Shown here in pieces: positions 8,027-15,368 of a stretch of DNA of 64,000 bases. The stretch is from Leptotrichia hongkongensis (GTDB taxonomy: Bacteria > Fusobacteriota > Fusobacteriia > Fusobacteriales > Leptotrichiaceae): positions 62,001 through 126,000 of the forward strand of contig NZ_JBGORW010000001.1 of assembly GCF_041538065.1 (NCBI RefSeq), in the 5' to 3' direction. The notes below the pieces were generated by a model, which ran no database searches, was not told the origin of the DNA, and worked only from the letters and a program-made list of their open reading frames with translations. A program made the position numbers and the translations under genes. Position 1 is the stretch's first letter; every line of letters starts with the position of its first letter.

Positions 8027-8524
8027 CTATTTTATTTCAATGCCTTCCAGTTCCAATAAAAACTCCTTTATATGGAGTCCTCCACCATATCCGACTAACT
8101 TTCCATCCGCACCAATTACACGATGGCAAGGAATAAAAATTGAGATTTTATTTCGATTATTTGCCATTCCGACTGCACGGACTGCTTTTTCGTTATTAAT
8201 TGCAACTGCGATGTCCTTGTAGGAACGGGTTTCGCCGTAAGGGATTGTTTCAAGAGCGTTCCAGACGGAAATTTGAAAAGGTGTCCCTTCTTTTAGAAGT
8301 GGCAAGTCAAATTGTTTTCGTTTTTTGGAAAAATATTCAAATAACTGATTTTTTGCCTTTTTTATTAACTCAGTTTCTTTAATTTGAAAATTATCATCAT
8401 TTTTAAATTTTTCAATTTCATAATTCCAGATTACATCAGTAATATGAGAATCATTTTCTGTTGTGGCAAGTCCAATTTTTCCAATCGGAGTATTGGTTTC
8501 ATAAAAATAGATATTTTTTCTCAT
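8027..8524 (-). CDS. ogt: Methylated-DNA-[protein]-cysteine S-methyltransferase
   Basis: A 165-residue suicide DNA-repair protein that takes the methyl group from O6-methylguanine onto its own cysteine. The active-site motif IPCHRVIG is intact (Cys133). The helix-turn-helix with the arginine finger reads RAVGMANNRNKI, and the FQISVWNALETIPYGETRSY segment is standard for the family. The length matches the single-domain Ogt/MGMT type. It is followed 64 bp downstream by the VOC gene on the same strand and may be cotranscribed. Its upstream region holds palindromic repeat copy B. Confidence 0.95.
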   Translation of the reverse strand: MRKNIYFYETNTPIGKIGLATTENDSHITDVIWNYEIEKFKNDDNFQIKETELIKKAKNQLFEYFSKKRKQFDLPLLKEGTPFQISVWNALETIPYGETRSYKDIAVAINNEKAVRAVGMANNRNKISIFIPCHRVIGADGKLVGYGGGLHIKEFLLELEGIEIK

Positions 8525-8547
8525 TGTTATTAGCCTTTCTTTAATTA

Positions 8548-8652
8548 TAGTAAAACTAGTTTAAAATAGAATTCAAAAATTATGCCTATTTTACTCAAAC
8601 ACTAAATTATATAATTTCTATCAGTTCAATTTTAAATAGGTTCGAGTATATA
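8548..8652. repeat. Palindromic intergenic repeat element, copy B
   Basis: About 105 bp starting TAGTAAAACTAGTTTAAAA and ending GGTTCGAGTATA. It is nearly identical to copy A over the core and shares its left end (TAGTAAAA..T) with copies C and D. It lies between divergent genes (ogt and the next ORF). Confidence 0.75.
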
Positions 8653-8823
8653 ATCAAACTTCATTAAAGTTTTCTAGAATTTTAAATTTTAATTATTTTG
8701 ACATGTAGTCTAAATTATACTACATTAATCGATATTTTAAAACAAAATAATTTTATTATGGCTAAATTATGCGATTTAAGGTATAATATAGTAAATTATT
8801 AAAAACAGAATAGGGGAGATTTT

Positions 8824-9627
8824 ATGGAAAGTTTTGAAGATGCTGAAAAAAGAGATCTTGTAGGAACTATATCAGGAATCGTTAAAATAGTTGGAATAAT
8901 GATTTTTACGTGGAGTGTTCTAATTTTTCAAAGAGGTATTTTTAGCAGTTATTATTTCAATAGTGTTGCAAAAACAGGAGATTTGAAAGCTGGAGAAATG
9001 GTAACACTTGTTCAGACGTTATTTAGCCTTGTTGTACTGATTATAGTAAGTATTATTTTTATAAAAATGATGAAGACTAGATTTGGTAAGGAAAATTTGA
9101 ATAAAATAAAATTCTGGACTTTTGTTATAATAGTGATAACTATTGTTTTATTTGCACTTGGAGTGACTTTTTCGATGATAAATTCGATAGTTAAAAATAT
9201 TGGGAGTATTTCTTTGAGTGATAAAATTACTATATTTTTTAAAACAGGAATTTTAGAAGGAATAAAAGGGATGCAGTTAATTGGGTTTTTGTTGACAATG
9301 TGTTTATTTTCAGTTAAAGCTTATGAAAATGATAAGGGAAAAAATATATTTGCAATAACCTTTGCTGGCATAAGTTCAATAATTCTAATGGTAATTTTTT
9401 ATTTTGTTGGGCTATTTTTAGATTTATATTTGCTTCAAACAAGTCAAGGCTGGAAAATGGAAACGCTCTCTGGATTTATAAGAGAAATAATGCAAAATGC
9501 AAATATGCAGGAAGTAGTGTTTAATTATTATTTTTATTTAACATCGTCTGTTGTTGTAATATTTACAATAATATTAATTTTAAATGTTTTTTCAGATAAT
9601 AAAAAGAAACTTTATGGAGAAGAATAG
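8824..9627 (+). CDS. Hypothetical multi-pass membrane protein
   Basis: 267 residues with about six hydrophobic segments, near residues 16-36, 63-85, 98-122, 148-168, 178-205 and 235-257. The short hydrophilic N-terminus is MESFEDAEKRD and the C-terminus is charged. I recognise no family. GGGGAG lies 8 nt before ATG 8824, and a TATAAT box is at 8782-8787 without a convincing -35. It lies 220 bp upstream of the AbiF gene on the same strand, but a promoter and terminator between them separate the two. Membrane insertion is certain from composition; function is unknown. Confidence 0.7.
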   Translation: MESFEDAEKRDLVGTISGIVKIVGIMIFTWSVLIFQRGIFSSYYFNSVAKTGDLKAGEMVTLVQTLFSLVVLIIVSIIFIKMMKTRFGKENLNKIKFWTFVIIVITIVLFALGVTFSMINSIVKNIGSISLSDKITIFFKTGILEGIKGMQLIGFLLTMCLFSVKAYENDKGKNIFAITFAGISSIILMVIFYFVGLFLDLYLLQTSQGWKMETLSGFIREIMQNANMQEVVFNYYFYLTSSVVVIFTIILILNVFSDNKKKLYGEE

Positions 9628-9728
9628 TTTTAAAACTATTGAAAATATTGATGTTTAATGATTAAAGTTTTGAAAAATGATATTTGTGTTTGTAATTTAC
9701 TTTATTTAAAAAAAAATTAAAATACTTG

Positions 9729-9757
9729 TTGACGAATCAATGTTTTAGTGATATACT
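9729..9757 (+). promoter_or_regulatory. Strong promoter of the AbiF-associated RNA
   Basis: TTGACG (9729-9734), 17-bp spacer, TATACT (9752-9757). This is close to the sigma-70 consensus and predicts a start near 9764, about 84 bases before the AbiF start codon. Confidence 0.75.
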
Positions 9758-9763
9758 TAATTT

Positions 9764-9829
9764 AAGATAAATTGATCGTTTGGATCATCGGTCTTGTCGT
9801 ATTTAAATAAGTTATGACAAGACTTTTTT
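9764..9829 (+). ncRNA. abiF-type structured RNA upstream of the Abi gene
   Basis: About 66 nt between a consensus promoter and a terminator. Hairpin 1: TGATC (9773-9777), loop GTTTG, GATCA (9783-9787). Hairpin 2: GTCTTGTCGTA (9791-9801) with TATGACAAGAC (9813-9823), an 11-bp stem with one wobble pair, followed by six T (9824-9829). The loop of hairpin 2 contains TTAAAT (9803-9808), which can pair with ATTTAA (9760-9765) at the predicted 5' end, a possible pseudoknot if transcription starts that early. A conserved 'abiF RNA' upstream of AbiF genes is described in the literature and has been reported as an RNA antitoxin. That this is a member is inferred from position and architecture, not from a covariance-model hit. 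Confidence 0.7.
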
Positions 9830-9847
9830 GTTTTAAGGAGAAGGGGA

Positions 9848-10792
9848 ATGAAAGAGGAAAATTATTTATTAGAACAACAAATAGAAATTTTAAAAGAAAA
9901 AGGATTGATAATAAAAGATACGGCTTTAGGGAAGCAAATTTTACAACATTTTAATTTTTTTGATATTATTAAAGTGTATAAAAATTTATTTATAGTAAAT
10001 AATGTTTTTGTCAAAAATACAACTATAGAAAAGGTATTTTTGTTTTATCATTATGATAGAGGGATTCAAAATATATTATTTAAATATAGTGTGTATATAG
10101 AAAGAATATTTAAAAATAGACTGGCAGAGATTCTATCACAAGAAATTGGAATAACTAAACAAGAATATTTAAAAATAGAAAATTATACGGTAAGAAATAA
10201 TAATAATTTAATTTTAAATAATACGTTAAAGGAAATAAGAGATGTAGAAGGTATTTCAGAACATCCAAGTATTTTATTAAAAAAAATAACTTTTAGCACA
10301 ACAATAAATTTGTATAATTTTTTAAATGAAAAATTAAAGGAAAAAATGATATATTTTAATTATAAGGATAATGAAAAGCAACAAGCGAAAAATTTGTTTA
10401 GAAATAGCCTTTATATAATTAGAAGGTATCGAAATGAAATAGCACACTCAATGGATTTTATAAATTATAGAGCTGAAAGATATATAATTTTTAGATATTT
10501 AAAAAAAATATTGAATGAATACGGATATATAAAATTAATGAACAAGAACGATTATTCCAAGAGACAAAGAGGTCCTAACGATATTTTTTCGATGATGTTG
10601 TCAGTAATACTGTTGTTAGGAAATGAATTTTTGAGAATAGAAATGCTAAAGGAATTAGAAATGTTTATAAATAAAGAAAATAAAGAAAAATTTAAAAGTT
10701 ATGCTGAAATTACAAATCTTCCTGATAATTTTTTAGATAGATTGCAAGAAACATTAAAAGAAAAAAAGAATAATTACTTATTTAGAAGTTAA
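9848..10792 (+). CDS. abiF: AbiF/Abi_2 family abortive-infection protein (HEPN domain)
   Basis: 314 residues of the Abi_2 (AbiD/AbiF) family. The family's central region FYHYDRGIQNILFKY..IERIFKNRL (about 66-92) is followed by a HEPN nuclease-type motif RRYRNEIAHS, with Arg195 and His200 in the R-N-x-x-x-H pattern. HEPN proteins of this class are RNA-cleaving or RNA-binding toxins that stop growth on phage infection. The C-terminal third is helical and basic. AAGGAG precedes ATG 9848, only 18 nt after the terminator of the upstream small RNA. Expression therefore needs terminator read-through or a second promoter, which fits control by that RNA. AbiF has been proposed as the ancestor of Cas13, and a Cas13a-type array lies about 3.1 kb downstream. 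Confidence 0.85.
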   Translation: MKEENYLLEQQIEILKEKGLIIKDTALGKQILQHFNFFDIIKVYKNLFIVNNVFVKNTTIEKVFLFYHYDRGIQNILFKYSVYIERIFKNRLAEILSQEIGITKQEYLKIENYTVRNNNNLILNNTLKEIRDVEGISEHPSILLKKITFSTTINLYNFLNEKLKEKMIYFNYKDNEKQQAKNLFRNSLYIIRRYRNEIAHSMDFINYRAERYIIFRYLKKILNEYGYIKLMNKNDYSKRQRGPNDIFSMMLSVILLLGNEFLRIEMLKELEMFINKENKEKFKSYAEITNLPDNFLDRLQETLKEKKNNYLFRS

Positions 10793-10856
10793 TTTTTATT
10801 TGTATTTTTAATATTTGGAAAATTAAACAAGATTATAAAAAAGGAAATATAAAAAA

Positions 10857-12080
10857 ATGAATTTATTTGACGAAGTATATGAAGATAAGAAGCCGCTGGC
10901 ATTTAGATACCGTCCAAAAAGTCTTGATGATTTTTATGGGCAGAAGAGATTGGTTGGGGAAAATGGGATTTTGAGAAAGATTATTGAACGAGGAAACTTT
11001 ATGAATGCGATTTTCTGGGGAGCACCGGGAACGGGGAAAACTACACTTGCAGAAATAATCGCTGATAAAATGAATTACCATTACGAATATTTGAATGCTA
11101 TAAAAGCCTCTGTAACAGATATAAAGAATATTTCTGATAAGGCACATAGCAGCTTTCACACAAATGGACAGCAGACATTACTATTTTTAGATGAAATTCA
11201 TAGATTTAACAAGCTGCAGCAGGATTCACTACTTGAAGATTTGGAAAATGGAAATATTATTTTAATTGGAGCTACTACTGAAAATCCTTATTACAGCTTG
11301 AATAACGCGTTATTATCACGGTGTATGGCATTTGAATTTAAGAAATTGAGTGAGGATGATTTGCTTAAAATATTGAGAAATATTAATGAAAAGGAGAATT
11401 TTGGGATTTCAGATGATATTTTGGGATATATTTCGGAAATAATTGAAGGGGATGCAAGGCAGGTTATAAACATTTTGGAACTAATTACAAATGTTGGAGT
11501 GGAGTTTACGCTGGAAGAAGTGAAGGAAATTTTGAATACAAAAAAATCATATCATAAGACAGAAGACAAGTACAATACAATTTCAGCAATGATAAAAAGC
11601 ATTCGTGGAAGCGATCCTGATGCGGCTGTCTACTGGATGGCGAAAATGCTATCTGGCGGAGAAGATATTTTATATATCGCAAGAAGACTTGTAATTTTGG
11701 CTTCTGAAGACATTGGGCTTGCAAATCCGCAGGCTTTACCAGTTGCTGTGGCAGGACTTAATGCGATAAAGGAAATTGGAATGCCTGAAGCTAGAATCAT
11801 CTTATCCGAAGTAGCAATCTATCTTGCAATTTCTCCCAAGAGCAATTCAGCCTACAATGCTATAAATTCAGCACTAAGCCACATTGAAAATGAAAAAATT
11901 CAGGAAGTACCAGTTCATCTCACAAAAGTTGGAGCAAAAGACTACAAATATCCACACAATTATGAAAATCATTATGTAGACCAAATTTATATGAATGAAA
12001 AAATCAAGTTTTACGAGCATGGGGAAAATAAATTTGAAAAGGCGGCAGATGAGTGGTTGAGGAAGATTAAGAAAAAGTAG
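10857..12080 (+). CDS. rarA: Replication-associated recombination protein A (AAA+ ATPase)
   Basis: A 407-residue MgsA/RarA-type clamp-loader-like ATPase acting at stalled replication forks. Visible parts are the conserved N-terminus PLAFRYRPKSLDDFYGQ, Walker A GAPGTGKTT (55-63), Walker B LLFLDEIHRF (Asp112-Glu113), sensor 1 ATTENP, an arginine-finger region LLSRC, and the C-terminal tetramerisation segment GSDPDAAVYWMAKML through PHNYENHYVDQIY. The length is usual for bacteria of this type. It follows the AbiF gene by 64 bp but has its own ribosome site (AAAGGAA). It ends before a clear terminator. Confidence 0.95.
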   Translation: MNLFDEVYEDKKPLAFRYRPKSLDDFYGQKRLVGENGILRKIIERGNFMNAIFWGAPGTGKTTLAEIIADKMNYHYEYLNAIKASVTDIKNISDKAHSSFHTNGQQTLLFLDEIHRFNKLQQDSLLEDLENGNIILIGATTENPYYSLNNALLSRCMAFEFKKLSEDDLLKILRNINEKENFGISDDILGYISEIIEGDARQVINILELITNVGVEFTLEEVKEILNTKKSYHKTEDKYNTISAMIKSIRGSDPDAAVYWMAKMLSGGEDILYIARRLVILASEDIGLANPQALPVAVAGLNAIKEIGMPEARIILSEVAIYLAISPKSNSAYNAINSALSHIENEKIQEVPVHLTKVGAKDYKYPHNYENHYVDQIYMNEKIKFYEHGENKFEKAADEWLRKIKKK

Positions 12081-12165
12081 GGCTTATCATGAATTTATAG
12101 CTAAATAATAGATAATTTTGTGCTAAATTTTAAAAGTAAACACATATTAAAATAAAAAGGTGTTA

Positions 12166-12197
12166 AAAGACTGTCTTGTATTTAAGACAGTTTTTTA
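12166..12197 (+). terminator. Terminator after rarA
   Basis: ACTGTCTT (12170-12177), loop, AAGACAGT (12184-12191), then six T. The stem core matches that of the terminator at 4687-4730. Confidence 0.85.
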
Positions 12198-12222
12198 TTT
12201 AAAAGTTAATAATTACACAACC

Positions 12223-12251
12223 TTGATAAATACAAGGGTTTGTGATAAAAT
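12223..12251 (+). promoter_or_regulatory. Putative purH promoter
   Basis: TTGATA (12223-12228), 17-bp spacer, TAAAAT (12246-12251), 36 bp before the purH start. I see no purine riboswitch fold in the short leader. Confidence 0.5.
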
Positions 12252-12286
12252 AAATTTAACAAAATATATTGGAGGAATGATGCCGA

Positions 12287-13807
12287 ATGAAAAAAAGAGC
12301 TTTGATTAGTGTCTTTGATAAGACTGGAATATTGGAATTTGCACAGTTTTTAAATCAAAAAGGTGTGGAAATTATTTCGACTGGAGGGACTTACAAGTTT
12401 TTGAAGGAAAATGGGCTTTCTGTGATAGATGTTTCAGAAGTTACTAATTTTAAAGAAATGCTGGATGGTAGGGTAAAAACATTGCATCCGAATATTCATG
12501 GTGGAATTTTGGCAATTAGGAACAATAAGGAACATATGGATACGATTGCAAAAGAAGGAATAGAGACAATTGATTATGTTGTTGTTAATCTTTATCCATT
12601 TTTCAGGGAAGTTCAGACAGATAAGACTTTTGATGAAAAAATCGAATTTATTGATATAGGTGGTCCTACAATGCTTCGTTCGGCTGCAAAATCATTCAAG
12701 GATGTTACAGTTATCTGCGAAACAGAAGACTATGAAAAAGTTATGGAAGAAATCAAAAATAATGGGGAAGTTTCATTTGAAACAAAAAAAAGATTGGCTG
12801 GGAAGGTGTTTAACTTGACATCAGCTTATGATGCGGCTATCTCTAATTTCTTGCTGGAAGAGGAATATCCAAAATATTTGAATGTTTCGTATGAAAAGAA
12901 ATTTGACTTGAGGTATGGCGAAAACCCTCACCAATCGTCTGCATACTACGTTTCAACTACTGAAAATGGAAGTATGAAGGATTTTGTCCAGTTAAATGGA
13001 AAAGAATTGTCATTTAATAATATCAGGGATATGGATATTGCTTGGAAAGTGGCAAATGAATTTGATGAAATTGCCTGCTGTGCTGTAAAACACTCGACTC
13101 CTTGCGGAGTAGCAGTTGCAGATGATGTTTTCACAGCTTACAAAAAAGCCCATGATTGTGATCCAGTATCAATTTTTGGCGGAATTGTTGCGATTAATAG
13201 AGAAATCGATGCAAAAACTGCACAGGAACTGAATAAAATTTTCCTTGAAATCGTAATTGCCCCAGCATTTACTGATGAAGCTCTTGAAATATTAAAATCC
13301 AAGAAAAATTTGAGAGTAATAAAATGCGAAGTTGCAAAACCGCAGGATAAAGTGGAATACGTAAAAGTTGATGGCGGAATATTAGTTCAGCAGACAAATC
13401 AGAAGATGATTGACAATATGGAAGTTGTAACGAAAAAACAGCCAACAGAGGAAGAATTAAAAGATATGGAACTTGGAATGAAAGTCGTAAAACACGTAAA
13501 ATCAAATGCAATTGTGGTAGTAAAAGACGGAGCGGCAACAGGAGTTGGAACAGGACAGACAAACAGAATCTGGGCAACCCAGCACGCACTTGAACATGCC
13601 AAAGGAGATTTAGAATCGCTAGAAGGAGCAGTTCTGGCATCAGACGCATTTTTCCCGTTCAGAGACTGTGTAGACGAAGCTGCAAAATATGGTATCAAAG
13701 CATTAGTACAACCAGGTGGCTCAATTAGAGACAAAGAGTCAATCGAAGCTGCCGATGAACACGGAATGACAATGGTATTTACTGGCATCAGACACTTCAA
13801 ACATTAA
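12287..13807 (+). CDS. purH: Bifunctional AICAR formyltransferase/IMP cyclohydrolase
   Basis: A 506-residue enzyme of the last two steps of de novo purine synthesis (AICAR to FAICAR to IMP). The N-terminal MGS-like cyclohydrolase domain shows ISVFDKTG, STGGTYKFL, DGRVKTLHPNIHGGIL and NLYPF. The C-terminal formyltransferase domain has the catalytic pair AVKHSTPCG (Lys268, His269), DPVSIFGGIVA and the terminal QPGGSIRD and TGIRHFKH. The length matches the family. GGAGG is upstream of ATG 12287. It is not clustered with other pur genes here; purD is 11.7 kb away. Its stop lies only 15 bp before the predicted CRISPR leader promoter. Confidence 0.97.
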   Translation: MKKRALISVFDKTGILEFAQFLNQKGVEIISTGGTYKFLKENGLSVIDVSEVTNFKEMLDGRVKTLHPNIHGGILAIRNNKEHMDTIAKEGIETIDYVVVNLYPFFREVQTDKTFDEKIEFIDIGGPTMLRSAAKSFKDVTVICETEDYEKVMEEIKNNGEVSFETKKRLAGKVFNLTSAYDAAISNFLLEEEYPKYLNVSYEKKFDLRYGENPHQSSAYYVSTTENGSMKDFVQLNGKELSFNNIRDMDIAWKVANEFDEIACCAVKHSTPCGVAVADDVFTAYKKAHDCDPVSIFGGIVAINREIDAKTAQELNKIFLEIVIAPAFTDEALEILKSKKNLRVIKCEVAKPQDKVEYVKVDGGILVQQTNQKMIDNMEVVTKKQPTEEELKDMELGMKVVKHVKSNAIVVVKDGAATGVGTGQTNRIWATQHALEHAKGDLESLEGAVLASDAFFPFRDCVDEAAKYGIKALVQPGGSIRDKESIEAADEHGMTMVFTGIRHFKH

Positions 13808-13821
13808 AATTAAACAAATAT

Positions 13822-13850
13822 TTGTCTTTATAGATAAACTGTGTTAAAAT
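13822..13850 (+). promoter_or_regulatory. Putative CRISPR leader promoter
   Basis: TTGTCT (13822-13827), 17-bp spacer, TAAAAT (13845-13850) with an extended -10 TG at 13842-13843. The predicted start near 13857 lies about 80 nt before the first repeat and just 5' of an anti-repeat. Confidence 0.5.
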
Positions 13851-13859
13851 GCATAAAAA

Positions 13860-13874
13860 GGGGTAATCTATATC
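13860..13874 (-). other. Anti-repeat in the CRISPR leader
   Basis: GGGGTAATCTATATC is the reverse complement of GATATAGATTACCCC, which matches the first 15 nt of the CRISPR repeat at 14 of 15 positions. It lies 63 bp before the first repeat and at the predicted 5' end of the pre-crRNA. The match does not extend into the 3' half of the repeat. It could pair with the 5' arm of any repeat in the same transcript, or be transcribed separately as a tracr-like RNA; neither is shown. Confidence 0.7.
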
Positions 13875-13937
13875 AAAATTTAAGAATAGAGGGACAATAT
13901 AAAATTTAAAAAACTACATTATTCCATTATATGATGG

Positions 13938-14499
13938 GATATAGACTACCCCAATATCGAAGGGGACTAAAACCAGAAAAAATATTTCAACTTATGTGAA
14001 AATTGGATATAGACTACCCCAATATCGAAGGGGACTAAAACTTGTTGAAGAAATAAAACCAAAAGTTTTTATTGATATAGACTACCCCAATATCGAAGGG
14101 GACTAAAACAATAGTATTATAAATTAAAACAAAAAAAATAGATATAGACTACCCCAATATCGAAGGGGACTAAAACTATACAAAGGATTCTGCGAATGTC
14201 CTTATGGATATAGACTACCCAAATATCGAAGGGGACTAAAACAATATGACATACTAAATATGGATAAATTCTTAGATATAGACTACCCCAATATCGAAGG
14301 GGACTAAAACTATTTGCCTAATCTCTTTATCCATTTCTTTTTGATATAGACTACCCCAATATCGAAGGGGACTAAAACATCTTTTTTAAACTTATCTGCA
14401 CTCGCTTTTGATATAGACTACCCAAATATCGAAGGGGACTAAAACTCGTTATCTGTCTGACTACAATAGCATTGTAATATAGACTACTCCAATATCGAA
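13938..14499 (+). CRISPR. Type VI-A (Cas13a-type) CRISPR array, no adjacent cas genes
   Basis: Eight full 36-nt repeats start at 13938, 14006, 14074, 14141, 14207, 14275, 14343 and 14410. A degenerate terminal repeat starts at 14476 and loses similarity after 14499. The eight spacers are 30-32 nt. The repeat begins GATATAGACTACCCC and ends GGGGACTAAAAC, with a CCCC/GGGG hairpin and the GACUAAAAC 3' tail of Cas13a direct repeats. From memory it is nearly the L. shahii Cas13a repeat. Repeats 5 and 8 share one change (CCCC to CCCA) in the stem. The degenerate repeat at the right end and the leader at the left agree with plus-strand transcription and repeat-then-spacer crRNAs. No cas13a, cas1 or cas2 lies in the window, so effectors must come from elsewhere or be absent. 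Confidence 0.97.
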
Positions 14500-14566
14500 A
14501 ACTGAGAAAAATAGATTTTATAGGGTTAATTTTGGTTTAAAAATATAAAAAATGGAGGAAACCAAA

Positions 14567-14752
14567 ATGAAAAAAATTTTTGTGATATTGACATTGGTAT
14601 TTGTGAGTGCAAATACATTTTCAGAAACATTGAATTTTAAGAATTGTAAGGAAGCACGTGCAAAAGGATACAAAAATATAAAAAAAGGCGAGCCAGGATA
14701 TGCAAAACATTTAGACAGGGATAAAGATGGTATAGCTTGTGAAAGTAAATAA
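14567..14752 (+). CDS. Secreted excalibur calcium-binding domain protein
   Basis: 61 residues: a signal peptide (MKKIFVILTLVFVSANTFS, cleavage near residue 19-20) and one excalibur domain, NFKNCKEARAKGY ... HLDRDKDGIACE. The last part is the typical DxDxDGxxCE calcium-binding loop, with two conserved cysteines. ATG 14567 sits 9 nt after GGAGG; an in-frame ATG at 14552 lies upstream of that site and is rejected. The protein should act outside the cytoplasm; its function is unknown. It directly follows the CRISPR array but has no link to Cas proteins. Confidence 0.85.
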   Translation: MKKIFVILTLVFVSANTFSETLNFKNCKEARAKGYKNIKKGEPGYAKHLDRDKDGIACESK

Positions 14753-14760
14753 ATTAAATG

Positions 14761-14796
14761 TAGAGTTGTTTCTTGATAGAGATAACTCTTTTTTTG
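14761..14796 (+). terminator. Terminator after the excalibur protein gene
   Basis: AGAGTT (14762-14767) with AACTCT (14784-14789), followed by seven T. Confidence 0.75.
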
Positions 14797-14931
14797 AAAT
14801 TAACAGATGGTAGGAGTGAAATAGATAAACTATGAAAGACAAAAAATTGAAAGGAATATTTTTTTTAATATATTTTTGTAACAAATGTTTGACATCTATA
14901 CATAAATATAAAAAAGAAATTAAATATTAAA

Positions 14932-14960
14932 TTGACAAATTGAAAAAATTATGTTATTAT
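14932..14960 (+). promoter_or_regulatory. tRNA-Lys promoter
   Basis: TTGACA (14932-14937), 17-bp spacer, TATTAT (14955-14960), 30 bp before the tRNA. Confidence 0.7.
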
Positions 14961-14990
14961 ACTTGAGGATTGTTAAATTAGTTATATAAT

Positions 14991-15067
14991 GGGACTGTAG
15001 CTCAACTGGTCAGAGCAACCGACTCTTAATCGGTAGGTTGTGGGTTCGATCCCCACCAGTCCCACCA
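14991..15067 (+). tRNA. tRNA-Lys (anticodon CTT)
   Basis: A full cloverleaf: acceptor stem GGGACTG/CAGTCCC, D arm GCTC ... GAGC, anticodon stem ACCGA/TCGGT with loop CTCTTAA (anticodon CTT), T arm GTGGG TTCGATC CCCAC, discriminator A and an encoded CCA. It is a single-gene unit with its own promoter and terminator. Confidence 0.97.
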
Positions 15068-15099
15068 TCATCTTCTATAAAATAAAATATTAATGTGTG

Positions 15100-15128
15100 A
15101 TAAGAGTTTTAGGCTCTTATTTTTTTTG
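15100..15128 (+). terminator. Terminator after tRNA-Lys
   Basis: ATAAGAG, loop TTTTAGG, CTCTTAT, then a run of T. From here to 15368 I see no gene, only AT-rich sequence. Confidence 0.8.
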
Positions 15129-15368
15129 CTATAAATTTAGTATTAATTATCATATTTTCTAAAATTTTTTTTAAGTGATTTTATGAAAAATTCTTTAGAT
15201 TTTTTGTAATACACTATACAATCTATATTATTTTAAAATTTTAAAAGACTTTAAAATAAAAAATATGGTATAATTTATTGAATAAAATATATTTGAATAT
15301 AAGATTGAATAAATATAGAAAATGTTTAGTAGTGAAAAATAAAAAATTAAAGAGGAGCAATGTTTTTT

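Noticed and set aside
12081..12286. Purine riboswitch before purH
   Set aside because: The gap holds a terminator of rarA and a promoter only 36 bp from the start codon, leaving no room for an aptamer; no conserved loops seen.
13974..14475. Self-targeting spacers against genes in this window
   Set aside because: By eye I found no clear match of any spacer to other parts of the window; an exact search would be needed to exclude it.
14832..14930. Small ORF (32 codons) starting MKDKKLKGIFFLIYFC between the excalibur gene and tRNA-Lys
   Set aside because: Its ribosome site is too far away (about 15 nt) and its end runs up to the tRNA promoter; AT-rich chance ORF is more likely.
14500..14990. 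A Cas protein next to the array
   Set aside because: The only genes near the array are purH, a 61-residue excalibur protein and tRNA-Lys; none has HEPN, Cas1 or Cas2 features.
14991..15368. Integrated element at tRNA-Lys
   Set aside because: No integrase, no repeated tRNA 3' end and no phage genes follow; the tRNA is complete with CCA.
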